DNA of 64,000 bases, from contig JACGWO010000005.1 in the NCBI GenBank assembly GCA_034509735.1, positions 9,999,692 through 10,063,691 of the forward strand, given 5' to 3'. The notes beneath the pieces are model-generated. The model searched no databases, was not told the origin of the DNA, and worked only from the letters and a program-made list of their open reading frames with translations. Positions within the stretch are counted from its first letter, which is position 1. Every line of letters begins with the position of its first letter. The stretch comes from Sesamum alatum (Eukaryota > Streptophyta > Magnoliopsida > Lamiales > Pedaliaceae). Positions 37,199 through 48,536 of this stretch are shown here, in pieces. The position numbers and the translations under genes are program-made.

Positions 37199-38370
37199 CC
37201 GAACCCGAATGTCGTAAGAGGTACGAGTGATCGGGATATGTTCGGTCAAATTTGGATAGTAATCCAAATGACCTGCGGAACGTGATGTTGGACATCATAG
37301 TAGGATTTATGGAGAGAAGCCATAGAATCCGCTAGGAAATTCAAACAAGGTTTGAAACACCGCATAATTGGAATATTCGTTTTGACGAGCTCATACGGAG
37401 CATGACTCGGTCTTAAACGACGTAGGTGATCAGTGGGAGTAGAAATGTTGTTCCAAGTGTTTAAGTGTGTAATATCTTGATTCATGGATGAATTCAAGGC
37501 ATTAGGAATCACTAAAACACAAACTGTAACTCACGAAAATTCTCGATGACATTTTCGGGATCCCACATACATATCATGAATTGAGCTTTTCAAAGACTCA
37601 GTCATGGTGGACTGATGAGAAAAGCTCATATATGTAGAGGGACAAGTTGTTCGAGACTCAGCCATAGTAAGACTGATGAGAAAACTTGGATACTATGCAT
37701 AAAGCATCAAGCCATTCAAGACTTAGTCACGGTGGACAAATGAGAAGGCTTGCTTGTTGAGTATCCCCTACGTCTTAACCCTAGGCAAACATATGATATG
37801 TTTACTCGGTGCATAGGAACCGATGTTGAGAGTGCTTCTAGCATGGCTCAACATAAATCGTAATGCACTGCGGGGTTGAAGACAGCAATCAAGAACGATC
37901 CTTAGTACCTGAATAAGGACTAAAGATGTGTTCATGATGCACCGTCTGTTGAGAGTTGCTTTGGAAGGCTAAAGCGATACTAGCTTCCAGAGCATAAGTG
38001 AAAACCAGTTAGTCTCAAAGGTATGCACAGTCAGGCCCAATGACGAGTGCATCGGATAGTGGTCACTGATGAAGACCGCGTCCATAGGATGGACGTGGCG
38101 CCTAGCACGACCAAGCCATGTTCGCCTATATGGCAGGCAACTTGGCTATGGGAGTATTGGCACGAGATCTCATCACAAGATCCACGAAAATATTCTTAGA
38201 CAACCACCATCTCTAGGAGGCAATGGTGGATAGAGGTAACACGGTTAGACCGTATTGCTTCGCAAGGAAATATAAGCGGACTCACAATACCTTAGTCGGT
38301 ATCGTAGATTACTCATACTCAGAGGATTCTGAACAAAATGGGTAATTGACTTATTGGTCAAGTGGGAGAT
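37199..38370 (+). pseudogene. C-plus partial pol remnant (RT C-terminus and RNase H)
   Basis: Matches 45037-46206. Three consecutive hairpins with related loops (AGACTCAGTCA then GACTGATGAG) lie at 37583-37627, 37643-37688 and 37708-37752; their closing stems differ (GAGCTTTT, CAAGTT, CAAGCC). An 8-bp perfect stem ATTTGGAT/ATCCAAAT is near 37252-37271. The tract AGTGGGAGAT ends it at 38361-38370. No open frame of the original protein remains. Confidence 0.75.
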
Positions 38371-40699
38371 TGTTAGAATAGGTGACCAGAAAGTCAATGG
38401 TATTGGCTATTCTGAGAACCATTCGTCAATCTGTGAACAAGTAATATTATGTTAATGAATGTAGTAAGGGTTCATAGGCATGAGTTTGTTTGTACTTACT
38501 GCTTGCATCGTTACGATGTCACAACAAACGCCCACAGACTGAATAACGTTTCGGGAAATTGGAACTACGCTTGGAGGTAGGTTCATGAAATCAGTTTCGC
38601 CGAATCAGTCTGAAATACTCCAAGTCAAAGGAATCTCGAGACAGGGCATCGAGAATCCATTTGAGACTTGCACTAAGCATCTGCTGTCGTGTTTCATCGA
38701 CGGGTGACGAGGATCGTCTAAGCAGTGTTAGTGGGTCGGCCTGTTGGGGAGCGGCCGACTGAGGTGACTCGCGGGAATCGTCATATGGAAGCCACTCGGG
38801 CTTGGTCGGTATGACTCGTATTCCCGGTTCCGATAGTACGGGATTAGTCCTCGGACTTGAGGATCACGGCAGTCCCCTACATACTAAGGCTGTATCTTGG
38901 ATCTAGTGAAATTTGACCGATTATATCACATGGTCATCATAAGCCTCGTCCAGTGCAGTCGGAGTATGTAAGAACGGTGAATTCCAAGATAGGATCTGTC
39001 CCCTGTCAAAGGATATGACAGCAAGATCTCCTATGCGCTCGGAGATGGTTTAGACTCACAAAGTCTATGGCCATAGCACTTGATGTAGTGGGAAAGGATT
39101 CCTACGTCGAGTTAAACCTATCTCGAGCATTATGCATAGTTGCCTAGTCAACGATGGGAACCGACCCCTAGACTAAAGGCCAGGAGACAGGCGACAGTAG
39201 GACCGTACCCGTACGTATCGAGCGTCGGTAGGACCGCACCTGCGTATAACTCGGAGCCTAAATGTTCAGACCATAAATTCACCTAGTCTCTAGTGCCATG
39301 GACCGTTGCTAGATGGCCACCCCATGGTAACAGACTACTTTAGTTATGAAAATAACGAAAAGTAGGTCCAAGTCTAGCTGAAAGGTGAACCTAAAGAGTC
39401 ACACCCGCTACACCAAATGAAAGGGAATTAATTTGGAATTAATTCCGGGAGAAGGTTTAATTTAATGGAATTAAATTATACTTCTTGGAGATACAAGCCT
39501 CGATGTATTATTTGGAATAATCGGGCTTGAGTTCGTAAATTAGATTTATGAATTTTACAAAGCATGGGCTTTCCTTTTAATTAGATTAAAAGGGTGAATT
39601 AATTAATTAATGGGCTTGGTATTAAATAGGATTTAATATAAAGTCCATGGACTATTTAATTTGGAATTAAATAAAGTCCATTCCATTAATTAATTAATGG
39701 GCTTAGTATATTAAATAGGATTTAATATAAAGTGCATGGGACTATTTAATTTAGAATTAAATAATCCCATTCTATGGAATTAATTAATGGGCTTGGTATT
39801 AAATAGGATTTAATATAAAGTCCATGGACTATTTAATTTGGAATTAAATAAAGTCCATTCCATTAATTAATTAATGGGCTTAGTATATTAAATAGGATTT
39901 TAATATAAAGTCCATGGGAATATTTAATTTAGAATTAAATAGGCCCATTCCATAAAGCCCATCAAAATGGATGGACAAGATTTGATCTAGAGAATGATGA
40001 GATGAAGGGCCATGATTAATTTGACTTAATCAAAGCCTAATTTGACTAGGATTTGACTAGGTCAAAATCCTAGTCAAAGTGTGTCTCTTTGGAAGAGTTT
40101 GAGAAGGAATAGGAATTCCATCTTCTATAAATACTTAAAAAAACACACACTTACAACTACTATTCTCTACAACTCTCATCTCTCAAAATTCTCTCTCAAA
40201 TTCGTCCACCCCTATTTTTCACTCTCCAAGAATATTACTTTGTTCTTCTTGATTTATTCAAGTTAAGAACATAAGAGACATTGATTGCGTTAATTCATAG
40301 CGTGTATCGATGTCTCTTCTCCCCAAAATAATTTCTTGCTAGCACAAGGGTTGTTTGCTTTCCGGTGGAGCGAGTGAGATGATTTAGAGGGTCTCTTCTT
40401 GAGATCTTGGTGCAAAACGGGGAACAATGCATGTAGCCGAACGAAGACGAAACTACAACCGGTAGGTTCTTTAATTTCGTTTTTTCGATTTCAATTCTAT
40501 GGCCTCCATGTTGTGTTTTATTGAACATGAGATACACCGAACGCCCGGGAGAATCAAGGGCACACCCCTTGATTCGTTATGTATATTATGCATAGTTTAA
40601 ATTCCATTTAATTATGCTTTGTAATTTTTTTTATTAAGCACTATTTCGCGCTTCCGCTATTCGCGTTAATCTCCCGGGACGATCCGCCGATTTCTTTCA
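38371..40699 (+). repeat. C-plus LTR 1
   Basis: 2329 bp, TGTTAGAATAGGTGACC to GATTTCTTTCA. TATA box CTATAAATACT near 40125-40135. Hairpins include GGAATTAATT/AATTAATTCC (39424-39446) and TAATTTAAT/ATTAAATTA (39458-39478), and a U5 hairpin GAATCAAGGG/CCCTTGATTC near 40550-40575. A tandem repeat sits at 39600-39960. Confidence 0.95.
39600..39960 (+). repeat. Tandem repeat inside C LTR 1
   Basis: About four degenerate units of ~85-95 bp, each with TTAATGGGCTT, TTAAATAGGATTTAATA and ATTTAATTTGGAATTAAAT, themselves palindromes with 3-base loops. LTR 2 has the same number (47430-47790); the C-minus LTR has about three (30530-30790). Confidence 0.8.
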
Positions 40700-40700
40700 G

Positions 40701-40712
40701 TGGTATCAGAGC
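40701..40712 (+). promoter_or_regulatory. Primer binding site of C-plus
   Basis: TGGTATCAGAGC one base after the LTR; initiator-Met tRNA type. Confidence 0.9.
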
Positions 40713-43087
40713 CCGGTTCGGTGTATAGGCCTAGAATTCTATGTGCTATGTGCGTTTAAGCATGACAAAACGTGTTTTTAATTTACGTTTATAGCATGTT
40801 TATCGTAGATATTTATTGGCGTTTAATTTTGCATTGGATTTTGGATCTTGGTTTTCTTGAATGTGTTTATACATGTTCTAGGGTTTAATTTATCTTGTGG
40901 TTCAGAAAAATTGCATGAAAAATCGAAAAGGAGTGAAAAACGGCGAACCGGCAGCAGCAGCACGCTGGCCGCGCGCACAGGGGCGCGGCCGGGCGCGCGT
41001 GCAGGCAGGGCCTGCGCGCGCCCGGCCAGCGCGCCCAGCGTGCGCGGACAGCGCGCGCGCTGTGCCGGCCGCGCGCGCGCACGGCATGCGCTAGGCGCGG
41101 CCGTCTGCGCTGGGCGCGCGCGCTGTGCGCGCAGGCAGAGGAGCCTGCGTGCGCGCGCCTGGCCGGCCGGCTGTGCCGTTTTCCGTTTCTCTCCCGTTTT
41201 TTGGCTCGTTTTTCAAAACTGTTTTTACTGAATTATTTTTATAATATTTTCTGCATTATTCTGAACCCGTTGACTTTAGAATATTTATTTTTTGAGATTT
41301 GGAATTTCCTAAAATAAATATTGCTTGGTTGATGAGGAAAGGGTTTCCTAACAAGATTTAAATTTTGCAATGGTTGCACCAATGATCAAAATTCATATGT
41401 GAAAATTTCGCAATAATTTCTGTATTTTATGATGTTGGACATCATGGTTATTTTATTGTTTGAGCATGAGTAGATCTTAACATGTATTAATATTGCACGA
41501 ATGTTGGATTTTGGAATTCTTGAATAAATGGGCATATTCTTGAATTGTTGATTTTTGTGTTTCAGAAAATTTGATTTTTTCTGTATAATTCTTGGAATTT
41601 TTCTGAATTAATTAACTTGGGGCATTTTAATTTTGGTTGAGATTTTATATTTCACAGAATTAATATTGCCTTGTTAATTATGGAAAAGGATTTTCCAACA
41701 AAAATCGTTGTGCATAGGTTGCACTATTATCCAATGTTTGGTGTGGATATTTTACATGTAGTTTCTGCATTTATTTTATGGTATGGATTATCATGGATGT
41801 TGGTAATAGCATATTTTACGTGGGATATGTATTTGTGCTATTTGTGTTAATTGATTTGACAAAGGATGATCACAAAGCCCCTAGACCGCATGTATGGTTT
41901 ATTTACATTTTATTTGTTGGGTTGTGGCCTGTGTGCCTCTTTATTTTTCTCTCTGTCTCTCTTCTAGTGTCTTGGAATAATAAGGCTTTCTCTCTCCCTC
42001 CCAATGTACTCCCCCCAAATGTTTAATTGGGGTTTCTTATTTTATGATGTAATGAGAGTAGAATTAGTGGTGAGGTTTTATTTTTTTTTGTAAATAAAAG
42101 CTGCAAGAGAAGACAAGCCCAAGGTGTTGGAGGCCCATGGAGGTTGCCATCAGATGGCCCACGGAGGATCCATGGAGAAGAAGCCCGGTGTAGGCCCACG
42201 ATGGAGAGCCCAAGAAGATAAAGAGGACTTACAAGGCCCATTGCATGTAATGGGTTATTAAATCTTGTAATAGTGTAGGGCCTACCCTTAGATTGACCAT
42301 AGATCCACTGCGGGCTCAGTGGGTCGCATAGGTTTGGGCTTGTGATCATCCTACAGGGGCGTGCTAGGCTTTATTTTGCATGCGAAGCGTATTATATGCT
42401 TATGATTATTCTATATGCTTTATGTATGGTTACATTCACGCTTAGAATATTTCTGCCATAACGCACGCAATGCAATACTTAATATATGTGATGAGGTCTC
42501 GTTCTATCAAAACTCTCACTTGGTTGAACCAAGTTAAATAAAGACCCTTAATAAATGGACTAGGACTCTGGGAGTCTGTCCAAGCCTTCCATCCATGGCA
42601 AAAGTGAGGAAGATCTTTTAGGTCGATAGCGTGGTCTCACGAGTCGTGGCACGACTATCGTGCTTAAAAGAAGCTGCACTTTGTCATGAACGATGAGTAG
42701 ACTGCTGTTACCTGTCTCACGAGTCGTGGAGGTAGCAGTGAGTCTATGAATCGGTTGATTGGGTCGGGTCTAACGCCCGAATAACGTGATTCGCTTGGAG
42801 TCCTCGGGATCACGTGAAAGGGTGAGGCAATTATCTTGGGAATCTCGTGGAACGAGAATGGTATGGAATACCTCCCACGGGTTCTTTTCCCATGCGAATC
42901 GTAAAAGCGGGGTATGGGGGAGATCGCTGTGGATCCCGAGCCCACTAGGAAAGGATTTCCCGAAAACAACGTTTGAGAGTGCCGTGTTTTCGTAGAAATA
43001 GTGGGAGAGGTTAAGGACTAAAGACCGAGACTTAACCAAAATATTACTTCATTCTGCTTATTATTTTCTATTTCATATATGTTGTGA
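40713..43087 (+). other. Untranslated leader of C-plus
   Basis: Non-coding. GC-rich, CGCG-laden island at 40942-41190. Hairpins: 42519-42533 (CTTGGT/ACCAAG), 42557-42581 (GACTC/GAGTC), 42624-42660 (CGATAG and CGTG arms around CACGAGTCGTG), 42701-42739 (ACTGCT and ACCT arms around the same core), 42784-42815 (ACGTGAT/ATCACGT), 42843-42857, 42860-42872, 42889-42918 and 42941-43005 (CCCACTA/TAGTGGG enclosing CGAAAACA/TGTTTTCG). Confidence 0.8.
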
Positions 43088-46000
43088 ATGTCTAAGAATC
43101 CACCAAACACATCACTAAGAGGCTCATTAAAAGGGAACCAATTACACGAATTGACTGCGAAATCTTAAGATGGTCTTAGATTTCCAGAACCTTAACTCAC
43201 ATAACCGGATAAGGATGTTCCTCAGCCCTTGCCGGAGGGGTCGACAACTGAGGTAACGCTTGGTGTTCAAAAGTTGAAGGATGACCACCGGCAAGTAGGA
43301 TATAATGATGTTGGCTCAAAACTATGCTTCGTTTGCATCATGTCTATATGGTCTTGGACCAGCATGTGGGGTAAAATGCAACGAAGGCATGTTTGGAGCT
43401 AAGATGACGGAAGGGATGTCGGTACAAAGAACATGGAGTGATGATGCAATCCCTAGTGGAGAAGCTCAAAAGACCTCCACGTCAGTCTTAGAGACGTACA
43501 TTGACATGATCCTTCAGTCTCTTCCTTCCTCCTACGAACCATTAATTATCAACATGAACGAGCTTAGAAAAGATCTTCATAGGTTGGTAATTATGTTGGC
43601 CTAGTACGAGGCAACGATTGCAAAATCTGCGCCGTCGGTACTAGTAGGAGAGGCTTCAACCTCCATAGCGAAAGGCAAGGTGCCAGACGCCAAAAGAGGA
43701 AGAAGGGTAAGGTAACATCAACTATTAAAGCACTTCAAGTGTTATTCCTTTACAACACAAGGTGGAGGTAAAGGAAAGAGCAAAAGGTTCAAGCAGTCAA
43801 GTTCATAGATTTCTAAGAACGTAAGCATTCACTGTCGTAAAAGAGGGCCATTGGAAAGGGGAGCATCCTAAACCTCTCTCCAATGTAGGTAAAATTTGAT
43901 ATTGAGTATTGACATGATAAATTTTTGGTATTTGATTACCGTTCCTATCACTAATCTGCGGGTGGTTTGCAGAAAGTGAATAAGGACTTAAAAGCCAAGA
44001 ACAGTTCTACGATTCAACAATGGCAAGGTCCATTGATGAAAAGGACTAGAGACTTGTTAGGCCCATAATCGTGATCATGTTAGTATAATATGGGAATTGC
44101 GTAACCTAGCATGATCAAAAGTATGTCTCTTTGTTGGACAAAGGTTTTATTACATACATATTTGATCAAACAAAATTATTGAATATTCATTCATGTTTGC
44201 TGGTAGTTACACGTAAATTCCTAGAACACTATCCCATAAAAGGTTTATGGATACTCAAAATTCAAATTATCTAAATAGATTAATCAAGACCAACTTACAG
44301 ATTTGGCATCTACAACAGCTAGGACGTTTCTTCTTATTAAAAGATAAGTAAATTGGAAAGTTCGATGAATCTAGAAGTAGATGATTCGAATCGACTAAAT
44401 TTGCAACTCTTTTATGAAGAAGAAAAGTCCGAAAGCTCTTTGTTGGACAAAGTAGGCTTGCCAAATAGTCTATTGGAAGGGAGCCAATAAGACAACTGTA
44501 GGTTACTAATACACAAAACCATAAGAGGGTTCAAAAGTCTAAAGGTCCCATAGGAGGTTTGGGAATTAGACTTAAGGAGGTGAACCATAAATGGTTGCAA
44601 AATTAAACCTGTTTCGATAGGATCGAAAAGGCCGTGTATTTAGTGGGAGCTCTTGAGCATCCAAGTTGAGAATGGAATTCTCAATGAAACATTTCCTATA
44701 AAGGCCAAGTATGACGGTCTCTGATAAAGGGAACGATCGAATCTCGTTAGATGAAGATCGATCGAAGTTTCGCCCAATTACCTTAGCCCGTGTAGACGTA
44801 GACTCAAAATTGCCAACGTAAGGAACGTGGCACTTTGCTAGGAGTCACGCACAAGGAGCCATGGTTTGGCAAGCCTGTGTCCCGACAAAGTCCTTGAGCA
44901 TGTAGAGGATCCTACATACGTCAAGGGACTAGTGGGAGACAAATTAGATTCGGTGTCTAATTTGTACAAGTTTACGACAGAATAATACTAACGTTGCTTA
45001 GAATCGCATTTCTTAAATTGATCATATTCCAAGAACGAACCCGAATGTCGTAAGAGGTACGAGTGATCGGGATATGTTCGGTCAAATTTGGATAGTAATC
45101 CAAATGACCTGCGGAACGTGATGTTTGGACATCGTAGTAGGATTTATGGAGAGAAGCCATAGAATCCGCTAGGAAATTCAAACAAGGTTTGAAACACCGC
45201 ATAATTGGAATATTCGTTTTGACGAGCTCATAGGAGCATGACTCGGTCTTAAACGACGTAGGTGATCAGTGGGAGTAGAAATGGTGTTCCAAGTGTTTAA
45301 GTGTGTAATATCTTGATTCATGGATGAATTCAAGGCATTAGGAATCACTAAAACACAAACTGTAACTCACGAAAATTCTCGATGACATTTTAGGGATCCC
45401 ACATACATATCATGAATTGAGCTTTTCAAAGACTCAGTCATGGTGGACTGATGAGAAAAGCTCATATATGTAGAGGGACAAGTTGTTCGAGACTCAGCCA
45501 TAGTAAGACTGATGAGAAAACTTGGATACTATGCATAAAGCATCAAGCCATTCAAGACTTAGTCACGGTGGACAATGAGAAGGCTTGCTTGTTGAGTATC
45601 CCCTACGTCTTAACCCTAGGCAAACATATGATATGTTTACTCGGTGCATAGGAACCGATGTTGAGAGTGCTTCTAGCATGGCTCAACATAAATCGCTAAT
45701 GCACTGCGGGGTTGAAGACAGCAATCAAGAACGATCCTTAGTACCTGAATAAGGACTAAAGATGTGTTCATGATGCACCGTCTGTTGAGAGTTGCTTTGG
45801 AAGGCTAAAGCGATACTAGCTTCCAGAGCATAAGTGAAAACCAGTTAGTCTCAAAGGTATGCACAGTCAGGCCCAATGACGAGTGCATCGGATAGTGGTC
45901 ACTGATGAAGACCGCGTCCATAGGATGGACGTGGCGCCTAGCACGACCAAGCCATGTTCGCCTATATGGCAGGCAACTTGGCTATGGGAGTATTGGCACG

Positions 46001-46196
46001 AGATCTCATCACAAGATCCACGAAAATATTCTTAGACAACCACCATCTCTAGGAGGCAATGGTGGATAGAGGTAACACGGTTAGACCGTATTGCTTCGCA
46101 AGGAAATATAAGCGGACTCACAATACCTTAGTCGGTATCGTAGATTACTCATACTCAGATGATTCTGAACAAAATGGGTAATTGACTTATTGGTCA
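43088..46196 (+). pseudogene. C-plus gag-pol remnant
   Basis: ATG at 43088 begins MSKNPPN, then frame is soon lost. 43305-43604 keeps a gag-derived stretch (SVLETYIDMILQSLPSSYEP). The nucleocapsid region near 43830-43870, integrase-derived sequence about 44040-44960, RT-derived 45000-45640 and RNase H-derived 45700-46190 align with B and A only at nucleotide level. No catalytic motif is open. It can move only if supplied with proteins in trans. Confidence 0.8.
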
Positions 46197-46206
46197 AGTG
46201 GGAGAT
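46197..46206 (+). promoter_or_regulatory. Polypurine tract of C-plus
   Basis: AGTGGGAGAT directly before LTR 2. Confidence 0.85.
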
Positions 46207-48536
46207 TGTTAGAATAGGTGACCAGAGAGTTAATGGTATTGGCTATTCTGAGAACCATTCGTCAATCTGTGAACAAGTAATATTATGTTAATGAATGTAG
46301 TAAGGGTTCATAGGCATGAGTTTGTTGTACTTACTGCTTGCATCGTTACGATGTCACAACAAACGCCCACAGACTGAATAACGTTTCGGGAAATTGGAAC
46401 TACGCTTGGAGGTAGGTTCATGAAATCAGTTTCGCCGAATCAGTCTGAAATACTCCAAGTCAAAGGAATCTCGAGACAAGGCATCGAGAATCCATTTGAG
46501 ACTTGCACTAAGCATCTGCTGTCGTGTTTCATCGACGGGTGACGAGGATCGTCTAAGCAGTGTTAGTGGGTCGGCCTGCTGGGGAGCGGCCGACTGAGGT
46601 GACTCGCGGGAATCGTCATATGGAAGCCACTCGGGCTTGGTCGGTATGACTCGTATTCCCGGTTCCGATAGTACGGGATTAGTCCTCGGACTTGAGGATC
46701 ACGGCAGTCCCCTACATACTAAGGCTGTATCTTGGATCTAGTGAAATTTGACCGATTATATCACATGGTCATCATAAGCCTCGTCCAGTGCAGTCGGAGT
46801 ATGTAAGAACGGTGAATTCCAAGATAGGATCTGTCCCCTGTCAAAGGATATGACAGCAAGATCTCCTATGCGCTCGGAGATGGTTTAGACTCACAAAGTC
46901 TATGGCCATAGCACTTGATGTAGTGGGAAAGGATTTCCTACGTCGAGTTAAACCTATCTCGAGCATTATGCATAGTTGCCTAGTCAACGATGGGAACCGA
47001 CCCCTAGACTAAAGGCCGGGAGACAGGCGACAGTAGGACCGTACCCGTACGTATCGAGCGTCGGTAGGACCGCACCTGCGTATAACTCGGAGCCTAAATG
47101 TTCACACCATAAATTCACCTAGTCTCTAGTGCCATGGACCGTTGCTAGATGGCCACCCATGGTAACAGACTACTTTAGTTATGAAATAACGAAAAGTAGG
47201 TCCAAGTCTAGCTGAAAGGTGAACCTAAAGAGTCACACCCGCTACACCAAATGAAAGGGAATTAATTTGGAATTAATTCCGGGAGAAGGTTTAATTTAAT
47301 GGAATTAAATTATACTTCTTGGAGATACAAGCCTCGATGTATTATTTGGAATAATCGGGCTTGAGTTCATAAATTAGATTTATGAATTTTACAAAGCATG
47401 GGCTTTCCTTTTAATTAGATTAAAAGGGTGAATTAATTAATTAATGGGCTTGGTATTAAATAGGATTTAATATAAAGTCCATGGACTATTTAATTTGGAA
47501 TTAAATAAAGTCCATTCCATTAATTAATTAATGGGCTTAGTATATTAAATAGGATTTAATATAAAGTGCATGGGACTATTTAATTTAGAATTAAATAATC
47601 CCATTCTATGGAATTAATTAATGGGCTTGGTATTAAATAGGATTTAATATAAAGTCCATGGACTATTTAATTTGGAATTAAATAAAGTCCATTCCATTAA
47701 TTAATTAATGGGCTTAGTATATTAAATAGGATTTTAATATAAAGTCCATGGGAATATTTAATTTAGAATTAAATAGGCCCATTCCATAAAGCCCATCAAA
47801 ATGGATGGACAAGATTTGATCTAGAGAATGATGAGATGAAGGGCCATGATTAATTTGACTTAATCAAAGCCTAATTTGACTAGGATTTGACTAGGTCAAA
47901 ATCCTAGTCAAAGTGTGTCTCTTTGGAAGAGTTTGAGAAGGAATAGGAATTCAATCTTCTATAAATACTTAAAAAACACACACTTACAACTACTATTCTC
48001 TACAACTCTCATCTCTCAAAATTCTCTCTCAAATTCGTCCACCCCTATTTTTCACTCTCCAAGAATATTACTTTGTTCTTCTTGATTTATTCAAGTTAAG
48101 AACATAAGAGACATTGATTGCGTTAATTCATAGCGTGTATCGATGTCTCTTCTCCCCAAAATAATTTCTTGCTAGCACAAGGGTTGTTTGCTTTCCGGTG
48201 GAGCGAGTGAGATGATTTAGAGGGTCTCTTCTTGAGATCTTGGTGCAAAACGGGGAACAATGCATGTAGCCGAACGAAGACGAAACTACAACCGGGTAGG
48301 TTCTTTATTTCGTTTTTTTTTCGATTTCAATTCTATGGCCTCCATGTTGTGTTTTATTGAACATGAGATACACCGAACGCCCGGGAGAATCAAGGGCACA
48401 CCCCTTGATTCGTTATGTATATTATGCATAGTTTAAATTCCATTTAATTATGCTTTGTAATTTTTTTTTATTAAGCACTATTTCGCGCTTCCGCTATTCG
48501 CGTTAATCTCCCGGGACGATCCGCCGATTTCTTTCA
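46207..48536 (+). repeat. C-plus LTR 2
   Basis: 2330 bp, nearly identical to LTR 1 (differences mostly run-length), with the TATA box near 47958-47968 and an intact 3' terminus TTTCTTTCA at 48536. Confidence 0.95.

Larger units (their letters stand above)
37199..48536 (+). mobile_element. C-plus: partial tandem copia array (partial internal, LTR, internal, LTR)
   Basis: 37199-38370 is the 3' part of an internal region, 38371-40699 an LTR, 40700-46206 a whole internal region, 46207-48536 an LTR. 37199-38370 and 45037-46206 are near identical, as are the two LTRs, so the array was formed or homogenised recently. Its right end is an intact LTR terminus (TTTCTTTCA), followed directly by B-like sequence in reverse orientation. 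No target duplication can be matched because the left end is lost at the 37199 joint. Confidence 0.85.

Noticed and set aside
36963..37298. Ala/Arg-rich frames in the GC-rich islands (also 40848-41231 and 40885-41094)
   Set aside because: They are open only because GC-rich sequence lacks stops; no family resemblance, present on both strands and inside an untranslated leader.
37605..37630. Hammerhead-ribozyme-like CTGATGAG followed by GAAAA, as in retrozymes
   Set aside because: The second core strand CGAAAC with proper stem II and cleavage triplet is not there; the motif is part of the triplicate hairpin loop.
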